The notes under the pieces: generated by a model
Told to the model about the DNA's origin: nothing
Seen by the model: the letters and a program-made list of their open reading frames with translations, nothing else
The model's database searches: none
Source: Gordius sp. MW1
Lineage: Eukaryota > Nematomorpha > Gordioida > Gordea > Gordiidae
NCBI GenBank assembly: GCA_964036665.1
Contig: OZ038530.1
Location: 15,633,001-15,697,000, forward strand
DNA: 64,000 nt
Reading direction: 5' to 3'
Made by a program: the position numbers and the translations under genes
Shown: in pieces, positions 37,888 to 49,471 of the stretch
Position numbering within the stretch: the stretch's first letter is position 1
How the letters are laid out: every line of letters starts with the position of its first letter

Positions 37888-38244
37888 TTATCGAGCTGTT
37901 AGGTTTAAACAAACACCGCTCGTGTCTATTGTTAAGGCCAGCTTGCCCTTAAAACTAAATTCTATCGGTAATAAGCTGTCTAAGTTTAAAGAATAAGCCA
38001 AAAAAGCAACATCTCCAGAATTAATTTTGAAATTTCTGAAAAATTTTAAAACTTCAATTATTATTTTAGCCCGCAAGTAAATACAATATATGGGGTTGGG
38101 GAGGTTGGGTGATTCATTCCACCCTTGACCAGGGTCTTGTAATAAGAGAGCCAATATTTTAGAAAGAGTTAGATGCCTTTTTAAGTTAAGTATACATGCG
38201 TCCCCTTTTTTAAAATTATGTATTGTAAATAGTGACACCCCCAT
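37888..38244 (-). CDS. Unrecognised open frame, possible terminal exon
   Basis: A 118-codon open frame ending at TAA. Its C-terminal half (about residues 70-118) looks protein-like, alternating hydrophobic and charged residues and ending in LALTIDTSGVCLNLTAR. No family recognised. Plausible acceptors inside it (after TTACAAG or GGTCAAG) would enter in phase 1. It may be a terminal exon of an unknown gene or chance; the 148-bp candidate exon at 38538-38685 does not join it in phase. Confidence 0.25.
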   Translation of the reverse strand: MGVSLFTIHNFKKGDACILNLKRHLTLSKILALLLQDPGQGWNESPNLPNPIYCIYLRAKIIIEVLKFFRNFKINSGDVAFLAYSLNLDSLLPIEFSFKGKLALTIDTSGVCLNLTAR

Positions 38245-38537
38245 TTATTTAAAAAAGACAATGATCCAATAGTGGCTGTCATCTGTAAGCTTTACAAATA
38301 ATTTATAGGGTCCCTAGTAAATGACAATATTCAATCAATCATAATTATGAAAAATTTGAACTATTTAATCCAAAAATTTCTTTCGATGTTTTGCGAAATA
38401 AATAACTATATAAGCTGATTATAAAATACGCTCGGAAATAACATTGTTGGATTTCCTCTAAATATTTAAATATCATTACACTTTATATATTATAATTTTT
38501 AACTTAGCAATTTATATGAAATAAACTTATCGTTTAC

Positions 38538-38685
38538 CTTATATTGACAGGAATAAACTTTAAAGTAAACAATTGGAATCAATTTACGAAATCCGGAGGA
38601 ATTGGGGATATATTTGGTGGTGGTGCGCAATCTATTATAGGTCAAATTCGAGAGCAATATTTTTTTGATCAGCGGTAGTCGGCCG
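38538..38685 (-). CDS. Candidate internal exon of an unknown gene
   Basis: On the minus strand a 148-bp segment between an acceptor TTTCATAG and a donor AAG/GTAAAC stays open in one frame (49 codons, phase 2 in, phase 0 out) with a peptide containing NRLRTTTKYIPNSSGF and LIPIVYFKVYSCQYK. No family recognised. Without partners it is only a possibility. Confidence 0.2.
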
Positions 38686-39209
38686 CTATGAAAAAATTAG
38701 TTTAACATCATATGTAGATAGAATGCTAATCCCCCGAGATTCAAACGATTGCTACGTATAAACAGTTTAAATTCTTTTCAATTCAATATCTATTCAGAAA
38801 TCCCAATATAATTGGAAACATCAGAAAGTCATACAATGTTGGGAAATATTTTGCCAGCGCGTCTATTACTAATAAAAATTTATTATTGGTATTGCTTTGA
38901 GAAATTAATAAAGAGCCAAAAGCGATTTAAATGTCTTGATTTATAATAATAATTTCAAGACGTCTAAGTAGTATCATTTAATATGTCTCTTGGGGGTTTT
39001 GGGCTATTAACTAGGTTCAAATATTAGCAGTTCAGTACCAAAGTTAAGTGAAAAATGGTATTCACAATTATTACATGGCACAAAAAATACTTTTTAGCTC
39101 ATTAGTTGAAAGTGATTTCAATTTGTGTCCATATACTTTTGATTTTTGATAGATTTAGTTGCATTTTAGTTTATTATAAAATAAACGACAAAATTAATAT
39201 ATTCATTAG

Positions 39210-39386
39210 CATGGGCGTAACCAAGGGGGAGGGCAGGGAGGGGCGGCTGCCCCCCTCTAAATCCAAAAATTTGTTTAAATTCATTAAATTATGGCTAAAA
39301 TTTCAAAAAATGTTCATTTTGCCCCTCCCTAAACATCCTTAACTCATTATTGCTCCCCTCTAATTCCAAAGCTGGCTACGCCCATG
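39210..39386. mobile_element. CATGGGCG-family element (copy 6)
   Basis: 177 bp, CATGGGCGTAACC ... GGCTACGCCCATG with the GGGGCGGCTGCCCC core, flanked by TTCATTAG (39202-39209) and TTGATTAG (39387-39394), 7/8. Confidence 0.85.
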
Positions 39387-39394
39387 TTGATTAG

Positions 39395-40933
39395 TCTCCT
39401 AAACTTTACAAGACGGAAAACCTGAATAGTGTTGGACTGGTCATCATACTAAAGACAATAAACAAGTTTTGCGTTGTTCTAATTAAAGATCCTAACCTTT
39501 TTAAACAATGTTTTGAAGTCGTTTTATATTGGATGCAAAAGATAAAATATTTGTTGCACAAATACTAATCGGTTTGCTAAACAAAATCCTGAAACAAAAA
39601 ATAATGATTTTTACTTAGTGGAATTAGTGAATTTAGGCATAATTTTTGTCGAGCAAAGAAAATGCAATACTTTTCTTTAATTTTTCAAAAATGTGATAAA
39701 ATACGTGGAAGGGATGGTACCGACAGCTTGAAAACATTTAATCTAGCTATTAATCAGGATCATAAAATCAATCATTAAGCCACGAAGAGGACTGTTATCA
39801 GTTTATAAGAGATGATAGGCTAGTTGACGACCATGGAACTGGAGACGATGTGTGTTTTTTATATCAGGGATTTAATGTCGCGAATGCAAAAATGCAAAAT
39901 TTGCGATAATCCACGTGAGAGAGAGAGGGCACTTGTAATGTGTGAATATTGGGAGATAATTTAGTTGACACTCCTGTTAACGGTTTAGTAGACAATTCCG
40001 TCTAACCTCATGTTAGTTATTATTGTAACTATTATCTCTATCTCTCCAAAGGCACACACCATAAAGTCTCTCTTTTGCGATTTAATTCCATAATCCCCCC
40101 CCCGTTCAATCTTGATAAAAGCGGTAGGATTTCTAGGGGGCAGGGAAGAATTCAATGTGTTGCTAGTAGATTAAAATGAGAGTTATATTGAAATAATCCT
40201 TTGCTGCCGTTTAGATATACACAAACACACAGATTTTAAGGTCGAGAAGGAAGATTCTTGACTAGGTTCATTCCATAATCCCTTAGGTGCTCAACTATTA
40301 GTTTTTGTTATTTTAGGCGAAATGGCTTGGTGGAAAGGGTTTGGAAAAATGTTGCCCTTGAATTGCCACATTAAAGCATACCCCCCATTTCTAGGTTAAT
40401 TAAAAGTTCGGGATTAATCTAAAAACATGATGATATTAATCGATTTTAGACGGGTTGTTTGATTGAATATAAAGACGAAGGATGATCTTGTATTAAAATT
40501 GTTTATGTTATGTAATTTAACAAAAAAATGCGATTTTGATACAATCATACTATAACAATTAATGTAGCATAAAATTATAAATATCAACAATAAATGCTTA
40601 ACTTGGCAACCAAAGGTGAATGAATTAAGGGTTCGAGTATGTGACATGTTAGATATAAACTTTTTTTATATGTAGATTTTTAATAAATTTATACACATAT
40701 TTAATCTAATTCACATCATTGATGTTATGCCTTATTTTTATAAATTTATAATATTTATTAGGTTGTCATAATTTATGTCTATAGAAATACTAGTACAAAA
40801 CCAAAATAGGATATTAATATCATTAATTATATTCAATAATTTTGGGTCCAATCGGGCCCATTCTGTTAAAAATGGATTTAAAATATTTTAAATCAGAGTT
40901 TTAAATAATCAGTTAGACCCTTTGAGAAAAAAT
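39395..40933. other. Spacer, no gene recognised
   Basis: AT-rich DNA between a transposon and the 3' end of the MEI4-like gene. The open frame at 40414-40647 has no family features. Confidence 0.4.
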
Positions 40934-40939
40934 TTTATT
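40934..40939 (-). promoter_or_regulatory. AATAAA overlapping the stop codon of the MEI4-like gene
   Basis: On the minus strand the stop and signal read TGAATAAAA, so a poly(A) signal shares its first A with the stop codon. If used, the 3' UTR would be only some 10-30 nt. Confidence 0.4.
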
Positions 40940-42808
40940 CAACATTTTATTTCAGTATTTATAAAATCTATCATATGATATAGTTTGTAAAATAACATGG
41001 GATATTTATCAGATAAATTACTAATGCAAATTTCCAATTTTTGACAAAATTCTTGAAAAAATGGGTGGGTTTTATTGACTTTTTTAGATTTTGAAGTGGT
41101 TTCAGTGATCGAATGCAAAGTTAATAAGTTATTTTCTTCACTCCCAATTAGTATATTTTTATCGGTATAATTGTAAACAAAAGTATATATTAAAAATTCA
41201 AGGCAAAAAACTATATAAAAAATGTTGTAAAATAAAATAGGGGGAGGCAGGATTGATTTTAACGCAAGCTTTTTATCTTTCATAGTAGAGTATTTAAATT
41301 TTATTTGTAGTTCTTGGAGCGATCTCAAATGGTCGCAATCGTCTTTTAAATGTGTCAATAGCTGATTCAGTGCGTCAAACGTGATTTCCATATCTTCAGG
41401 ATCATCCATTGAATCATGTCGTGCCAGATATACCAATAGTCTAGCTTTCATAATTTGTTCCAGAGACTATATAAAGTCATGAAATTTTGATGAGATTTCT
41501 TAACGTTATAAAAATTATTTAATTTATGAAATGGGTTAGAAAGTCTTACATTAATTTCTGAAGAATTTTCATGCAAGCCTCGACAAAGAGCTGGGATTGT
41601 TTCGCCTTTTAGATTCCTCATTTGCCTGCACAGAACCGCGTTTTCGCTTGTTAAATCATATTGGGATGCTATAAAGTGTTGCGATGCATAGCCCTGATCT
41701 TCACTCTCATTTAACGAGGCATAACAAGCATTTTTAATTGACCTTCCGTAAAGATCAACTACTTTAACCAATTTAAATAGCCAAGACCATTTGAGAGAAT
41801 CAGCTGGTAAATTTTGTTTTTCACGTAAATTTTCAAATTTATAAATCGGTGAATTGAGGGTTAAATTGAGTGTTTCGCACATAAATTGCCAAGCAGTTAG
41901 TACGTTTGACCAAAGATTTTCCCTGAGACGAGAGCTTAAGTCGTGATTGAGTGGTAGGCATTGAATTATGTAATCGACCCTCATGATTTGTTCAGCTAGA
42001 TAATTAACCGTTATACAACGAGGTACTATATCCCAATTGCAAGAATCAATTGAAGAATGATCCTTATAAATGGCTATTTCGCTTTCTATTTTGTGGGGCG
42101 TTTGAAATATGGGATACAGCCTATCTTCACGCACTTGAACGCCTTTAAATTTAAAAAAAAATCAAGTTTTAATCATTTTAAACTATTTCAATCTTTCTAT
42201 TTAAATAAAAAAATGTGTCTGAAGAGGTGTACTTGCTTAACTAGATGATTTAGTTAAATGCGAAATAAGAAGGCAAAACCCAATTTGTTTAGCCTTTCAG
42301 CACTTATTAGTTTAATTTAATTTGGAAGGAAGGTTGATTAAAATAATATTTTTATTAGCGGCTTAGTTAAAGGATTAAATCTTAGATAAAATATTATTTC
42401 CATATTTAAATATAATTAGTTGTAAATAGTCCTAAATTTTTAAGATTTCAATATATATGTATAATTAGTGAAGATATAAATATTAAATAAAAAGATTTAA
42501 TCGGTAAAAATGATGTCATATATTTGGGGTTACAGAGCTTCAATAAGAATTTTCTAATTTATATTAGCATAGAGGTTACCTTGTAAAATTATGTTAGTTT
42601 GTTGACATAAACTGTTTGTTTTGTAAAATGCCAATTCCATTTGCAAATCATTGCATCTTTTTTTAGTAGTTGAAATATCCTGGCATATATTAACAGTTAG
42701 TGACTTTACAAAATCGAATGCAGTAATGTGGCACGGCTTGATCCGCAAAAGAGCGAAAGCCAGCGCAAGTTTCATTTTTAATATATAAATATCTGTTTCA
42801 TCTCCCAT
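40939..42808 (-). CDS. MEI4-like meiotic protein, three exons
   Basis: Exons 42580-42808 (ATG at 42808), 41550-42142 and 40939-41466 join in phase 1 then phase 0 to 449 residues. The N-terminus (LKMKLALAFALLRIKP, then a helical stretch to residue 76) matches the opening motif of animal MEI4 (KLALALAIIRSKP in vertebrates). The rest is a helical, Leu-rich protein (for example YLAEQIMRVDYIIQCL and MKARLLVYLARH), compatible with the MEI4 helical fold. MEI4 acts with REC114 and IHO1 on chromosome axes to permit SPO11 double-strand breaks. A hydrophobic stretch near residues 330-360 (ILFYNIFYIVFCLEFLIY) is odd and could be retained intron. It is longer than human MEI4 (about 385). The name depends mainly on the N-terminal motif. 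Confidence 0.5.
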
Positions 42809-43267
42809 TAATACCTTGCCGAAAAAGGCATTGCCTATACGAATTTTGATTACATCAAATATAGTTTACTTTGTTTTGATTAAGTTGACTTCTAGAATTA
42901 ATTTGAATGATTTCTGAATATTAGCTGTTCTTAGATCCTTTATTAAACTAAATAATTTATCAATAATAAAAATGTTATAGGATAAATGATTTTTAAAATA
43001 TGATATCCACATATGTTTAATAATACTTGATATAGTTTTGAGGATTCCAAAATAGCAGACGATATATTACTTAAAATCAAATAATTTACATTTGGATTAA
43101 AATTTGATTGATGATGACGTAAAGTCATTTCTAATTTATGTTAAATTCTTTGCGCCAGACGTTGTAAAATTATTAATATGAGCTTTACAAGAAGGAAGGG
43201 TTGATCTTTATTAATTGAAATAATACTATCTTATAAATTGGGTTATTATTATTAATACTATTAAGGC

Positions 43268-43431
43268 CATGGGCTTAGCCAGGGGATGGTAGGAAGGGGC
43301 GGCTGCCCCCCTTTAAATCCCAAAATCTTTCAAAATTAAATAAAAATATGGCTAAAGTTTTAAAAAAATATTATTTTGCCCCTCCCTAAATCATTATTGA
43401 CCCTCTAAATATAATCCTGGCTACGCCTATG
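43268..43431. mobile_element. CATGGGCG-family element (copy 7)
   Basis: 164 bp, CATGGGCTTAGCCAGG ... CCTGGCTACGCCTATG, flanked by a perfect 8-bp duplication ATTAAGGC (43260-43267, 43432-43439). Confidence 0.9.
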
Positions 43432-43439
43432 ATTAAGGC

Positions 43440-46400
43440 ACTAATGAAGATTTAAGGTATAATGTATCTAAATTCAGATAAGTAAAGACTATCAAATAGA
43501 CCCGACCCGAAAGGTGAAGGAGAGGGGGAGAGGGTTAGTAACCCTTTCCACCCTCCCCCCCCCCCCCCATAATCCCACCCTCTCCTCCCCCACTAGCAAA
43601 TTTTAAAATTATTTCCTGGAAGAACTTTATGATAGGGTTAGTGTTGGGTAGAAACTAATAATTAAGTTAGCTTAGTTATAAAAATTTATTTTTCCCCTAT
43701 TTTATTAAACTTTTTTGACATGAAGCTAATTTATACTTATATATACAACGTTTTGAGAAAAAAAAACATCAAAAATTTTTAGATTAACTTTTGGTCTATA
43801 GAGAGAAAGGATATTAATAAAATTTATCCGATTTTAACAGGATTAAAAATAAATAATCTTAAAATGTGCTTAGAAATTTCATATAACTTTTTTCATTAAA
43901 AATGAAAGTATTAATTTAACAAAAGATGAATATACTAGATCTAAACTCAACAAATACAAAGTAGTTACGGTAAATTTAGTATTTTTAGTCTATTTATTTA
44001 CTTAGATAATTATGACATAGCCAAATATATTAACCTACCATAGATCAACTTCATTTTTAGAATATTATTGGTGTTCTGAGTTTATAAGACCCTACACTTA
44101 AAGTCGTCTTATTTTAAAAGTATATTTGATTGCGATTTGATTCGAACGTTTTTTTAAAATATACATTAATATAGGCCTTAAAACAATATTTGAGTTCATA
44201 ACTTATAATTTTATCAAGGTAAGTTAAAAAAAGTAAAAAAAATCACCCATTATTTTGTCGTGTATCTTTTAACATCTATATAATGAAAAGGTATATGATT
44301 TAAAATAATTAATATAATATTAATACAAGCGCAAAACTATAAAAAAGGATTTTATGATGATGAGCCCCCTAATATTATTTTTTTTTTTGGCCAAATTTGT
44401 CTTTATTACATTTAAGTTAATCGCTATGAATATTAGGAAGGGAGATTTAGATTACTGTACTTATATTATCTCAATTAAGCTTAAAAAATCTATTTAAATC
44501 ATTATATTTAATTACCTTGCTATAATAAGTTAGGATAATGAATTGTGATATATTCTCTTCAATTTTTAATTTACTTTTACATATGTATTAATGAGTTTAA
44601 AGATTAGAAGGGACCTTTTAAAGACATGATAAAAATTTATTTGTAAAGTTTTTCCTCTAAAAAATTTATATTTGTCCATAAAGTATTCTTCAATTTTACA
44701 AACTTTAAACATATATAATATATTTTTGTCCGTCGAATGTGAATAAACAAATATTTTATAAAACACCATAATTTAACATTAAAGAATAATTGTAGAATGA
44801 AATGCCATAATATTCAAAATTATTTTCTGACATAAGCCAAAAATTGTTATATTTAAAACTTTATTAAAATCGCATAAACTTGCAGAGTTGTTCCAAGGGC
44901 ATAATTAGGGGGAGACCAGGAGGGGCAGCTGCCCCCCCCATCTTAAACTGGAAAATTATAGAATTAAATTATGGTTAAAATTTAACTAAATCATCATGTC
45001 CCTGCCTAAATCATTATTTCCAATGTGGTTGTTCTATGGTCAAGCTAAACAAAATTTGCTATTCCTATACTCAATACTTTATGTTTAATAGGGGCTCAAA
45101 AATGTTATGGGTTATATAGACCTAAACCAATGGAGGTTTAAAACAACTAAATATAGTTCTCAAATTCGTAAATTACTTCTCAAATTCGTAAATTACTTTA
45201 CAAGCCAAATAAGATTACACAATCTTTCTAGATATGGATCAGGCTAGGCTATCTTAAATTTCAATACCAATGGTTCATACAATGGTTCTAGTTGGTGTAT
45301 TTAGAAAATTTAGGTAGGAGTAGGAGCAAATCATTTAACACTAAATTATAATTTTAATCGTGCAACCGATGTATTAAACCCACTTAAAAATATTTATGGC
45401 AATTAATAACACCTTTTCCCATCAAAAGTGTTTGTATTATTAAAAAAAAGTTAATCTGAAAATTAAAACCTCCGACCCCTTTAAGTAAACTGCGCCCTGA
45501 AAACTATATTATTTAAGCTTTTTATGTTCAATATTTCTCTGCAAAACAGCTCTAGGAAAAACAATCATCATAAAAAGATGTTACAAAATACAATGAATAC
45601 ATATTTGAGCCACATTATCCAAGCTAGTTGTAAAGAGCCTTATATTTTATCAGAACCAGACTCTTATGATTCTGCCAAATATTTGCGAGTATTTTTCATC
45701 AGTATTTATGCACCTTTAGGTGCAGACATAATCTGACATCCCAAATATGGCCCGAAGTCACGTATGATATTAATTAAGATTTATTAATGAGAATTGGACA
45801 TTAATCTTAATTTAAAATTTTGGGCCGTATTAGATTATATTCAATGATCGTCATAAATGATCACTAATATCCAAATTAGAAAGCCCACTTAGTGAAAAAT
45901 AGGGTTTCCCTAAAGCCAATACTGGACAATCTCAATTGTAAATAATGTAAGGATTATTTGAAGCTAATAAAATATTAGGTTGTTATAATAAAATATTAAT
46001 TTAAAGAAGATACGCAATAAATATCAAGTATGGTGGGTGAGATTACGTTTGTGTTAATAAATAAAAAATTTGCGTATATACACACAATAAGACTGGTAAA
46101 AAAATAAATAACCCATTAAAAGGTGTTTTAAGCTAATTTTATAGTAAATGGTCAAAATACTTTTCTAAAACTAGATTTGATTTGATACTTATAGGCAAAT
46201 TGAGGTCTGTGTCTATTAACACCTAATTCAAACTATCATCAATGGTTGACATTGTATTCGTGATGATGTAATCAATATTTAACAAAGAGAGAGCATGAAT
46301 ATGCTAATAGGGCTGATAGTAATTACACTTTGATAGCAAGTCATGCCTTGTGTGGGTGGTGCTATGTTTTGTCCTATTAATGCAAAACTTATGCAAAATA

Positions 46401-47130
46401 GATTAATTTATCACATTGTAGTTGGTAGTTAAGCAGTAGGCAGTGTTATATTAAACAATGTTGGTCGGTCGAGTGATATTAATAATTTGCAAATTATTTT
46501 GTCCAGGCCGTTCCATAACTTAAAACTTTACTATTAGTTCGATGGCAAATTGGTAAACTGAAAAATATTATAAGTCATTTGACAAAAACAGTAGGACTAT
46601 CGAATAGAATGTGGGAGGGGGAAGTTTATTGAACTTTGCTTGCGATGCACACCGAACTGATCAAGAGTCATATATTGCATCAAAAAAAAGAAAATAATTT
46701 GATAGAAACCTCTTACCACACCATTCATGCATAAACATGTAATGTGAATATTCATAAAAGCAATTTAAAATTGTGCCCTATGCAAAACACGTTGAATTTA
46801 CATAATGCTTTTTATCCTAATATTTTGCCGCAAAATTATTGGCTGTGTCAAAATCGTTAATGACAAAAAGTACGGACTAGAACTAAATGAAAGAGCTCTT
46901 CTCTTATTTATTAACCGAACTGACACCGTCGCCTTTTTTAATGAGAAAACGCTCTTTGTTATTGAGAGACTCTGTAGAGATTATTAGTTGATATTTTTAC
47001 GAAACATCATAAAATCATAAATTAACTATGTATTTAAAACAATATACATACAACATCTTAACTTGTGCAACAATTTTTTATAAATAATTTTATTTAGGTT
47101 AACTCAAATTCACTTATTTTTTGTAAAATA
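43440..47130. other. Spacer with minor repeats, no gene recognised
   Basis: Contains a C-run near 43553-43569, a decayed CATGGGCG-family copy (about 44897-45040, core GGGGCAGCTGCCCC) and an exact duplicate of a 20-bp word (TCTCAAATTCGTAAATTACT, about 45157-45198). The open frames at 44566-44769, 45524-45736 and 46805-46987 show no family features. Confidence 0.45.
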
Positions 47131-47666
47131 AAGTGTTTTGATCTCGGTCTCGAAAGCGAAATCTCCTCTTGGAAGCGATTATAAAAATCTCGATCCAGTC
47201 TCGGTCTAGGAAAATTTTGGTCCCGTCTCGTCTCGCCATTTTTGGAAAAAACTTTTACGTAAAATTTTTTCTATTTTAGTAAAATTATTAAAAAAGTGTT
47301 AAAATATTAATTTATTATATTTTAGCATAGAACATAATTATTTGGAAATAAATTACTATCGTTTTATTCAAAAAAATATCCAAACCATTGTATTTTTGAA
47401 AAACTTTAATTCAAAATTTTGAAAGATTTAGCGCGACACGCCATCTCACTGACAACATAAGGATATGAACTAATTTTTAAAGATAACGTTTTCTTTGGAA
47501 AATGCAAATTAAAAAGGTATAAATAAATTTGAAGCATAGTACGAAAGGACCGCTTTTTGTTTAATATATAAAATAGCATAATGCATTAAATTTAGAATTT
47601 AATTGTGGTGTTATTTGACACTTTCTAGATTTCAGTTTAGACCTGCACTCTTGTGAGTGTTTTGGT

Positions 47667-48075
47667 ATCGTTTCAATTGACAAAAGTTCATTTGTAAAAA
47701 TCTCTAAATCTCTAAACTCCCGTTCTTTAAAAAAATCGCTTCTGTGCAAAATCTAACATAGTCAAAATCTAATATAGACAATAATTGCTTATGCGCATGC
47801 TAGTTTAATAACTTTTTTATGTTTTTAACTCCACAAAATCTAATACAGGCAATAATTGCTTATGCGCATGCGCAGTTATAAGTGTGACTTAAAACCCTCT
47901 GCGTTTGGTAAGTTTTCCAATATTATTATCATTTATTATGTAAATTTCACTTCTGTGCAAAATGTATATAGGCAAAATGTAATATAGGCAAGGGTTAGGG
48001 TTAGATTTAGATATAGGGTTAGGGTTAGATTTAGATATTTAGAGATTTTTACAAATGAACTTTTGTCAATTGAAC
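47667..48075. repeat. Foldback repeat with perfect 38-bp arms, nested in the TCTCG element
   Basis: Arms starting TTCAATTGACAAAAGTTC and ending ATCTCTAAAT occur in opposite orientation near 47668-47705 and 48038-48075, identical over 38 bp, with weaker pairing outward to TTTCAG/CTGAAA (about 47631 and 48103). The loop holds direct repeats of GCAATAATTGCTTATGCGCATG (two copies near 47781 and 47851, 22 bp in full). Confidence 0.78.
47990..48033. repeat. Interstitial TTAGGG-like repeats
   Basis: Two short blocks of GGGTTAGGGTTAG separated by ATTTAGATATA, inside the foldback repeat just before its right arm. The word is the common animal telomere repeat, but only about two units stand in each block. 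Confidence 0.6.
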
Positions 48076-48351
48076 CAGATTCGAGTGTTTTATAGCTGAA
48101 ACATATATCTAATAAATATACTAACTAACTGCTAGATTAAAGACCTTATTAAATTTTAAAATTCTAGCAAATTATTATATCAAATTCACTGTATCTGTCA
48201 AATATAAATAGACTTATCAAATTTATAAGTTCATCTATATTTGACTTAGTTATAAATTTGGGTATTATGAGACCTCTTATTAACCCTGGCTAAAGCCTCA
48301 AAGTTGACCTAAACATATTTAAGACAAAAGTTTAAGCCCATTGATATTACC

Positions 48352-49471
48352 TAGAGGTCTGCATGGGCCGACATTTTAGTACAGGCGCGGCCCATACCCG
48401 CACAAATATTATTTTTTTGGCCCGCACCCGGCCCGCAAAAAAAAGCCAAAAATTGCGCCGCATCAGGCCCGAGTAAAAACAAGTCTACGTTGTTTCAAAA
48501 ATCATTTACTTGTATAAAAAACCCTTTTGTATTGTTTCAAAAAATAACTTAGCTAGAGCATATAAAATCGGTTTTAATTAAAAATTATAATTTAATATTG
48601 TCATTAAAAATAAAAGACAATCTATTCTATCAGGCAATAATTTCGTTCTTCTCTGTTCTATAAAGCGACTGGCCTTCAATGTACGTTCACTCGTAGCACT
48701 GGTGGCTGGAATTGACAAAAACTGAATAGCTAATTTTGTTAAGTTTGTGGTGTTCTTTCCATCATAAAATCACACCTAGCTGAGCATCTTCAGGTTTTAG
48801 ATTTAATTTAAGATATGAATGGAGATATCCATATCTGCCTCACCAATAGATAATTGTTTAGTGTTGCACACCTGAGCTGGAATGCTCATAGGTGGACGAC
48901 TTATGCAGAAAGAGCCAGGATCTTCTTGCATGAATTTCTTTACTAATTCTGTTACTGTAGTTTTTACGCAGTTTCTTTCATCTTCGGGTAGCATTTTTAA
49001 CGTGCGAAACTTAGGAGCAAGAAAGGTTGATATTTTATTATAAATATGGATCATCATTACGCGTAGAAAATGGAAACAAGTCTGGGATGCATTTTAATGA
49101 TGTATAAAAGGGTAAATCTTGTCATATCCGCTTCTAACTCAATTCTTGACTTTCCATAAGGTGAAAGCTTATTAATTAATAACATAATATTTTTTTAAAA
49201 TGTCTGCAAGTTTTTCCATTAAATCTTTGCCAGATAAAAAACTAATTATTTTATCATCAACTCATGCAAACTTTTTAACATAATGTTTTTGAGTTTCACC
49301 AGATTTTTGTTCGGAAAAATAAATTTTTTATCATCAAGCTAATAAGTGCATTTTTTTGTTTCTATATTATAAATATAGTATAGAATTCAAATTTTTTCAC
49401 TTATCAAAGCCCAAGCCCGGCCCGCACTTTTTTATGGCTTTATTTTAGGGGGTCGGCCGATGCAGACCTCT
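48352..49471. mobile_element. hAT transposon (decayed), nested in the TCTCG element
   Basis: 1120 bp with ends TAGAGGTCTGCATGGGCCG and GGCCGATGCAGACCTCT and subterminal CCCGCACCCGGCCCGC words, flanked by a perfect 8-bp duplication ATATTACC (48344-48351, 49472-49479). The unoccupied site can be read in the related element near 14925-14945 (GATATAACCAACATC against GATATTACC..ATCATC here). The minus strand carries transposase remnants, so this is a shortened, dead autonomous-type element. Confidence 0.9.
48617..49057 (-). pseudogene. hAT transposase remnant
   Basis: Two pieces on the minus strand. 48803-49057 encodes ISTFLAPKFRTLKMLPEDER, the hAT 'FLDPRFKSLxFLxxEER' region. Further on, about 48617-48720, reads LSIPATSATSERTLKASRF and RRTKLLPDRIDCLLF, the C-terminal dimerisation box (IPATSAxSERxFS...RRxxL...LLFL). 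The upstream catalytic regions and zinc finger are missing. Part of the element at 48352-49471. Confidence 0.85.
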
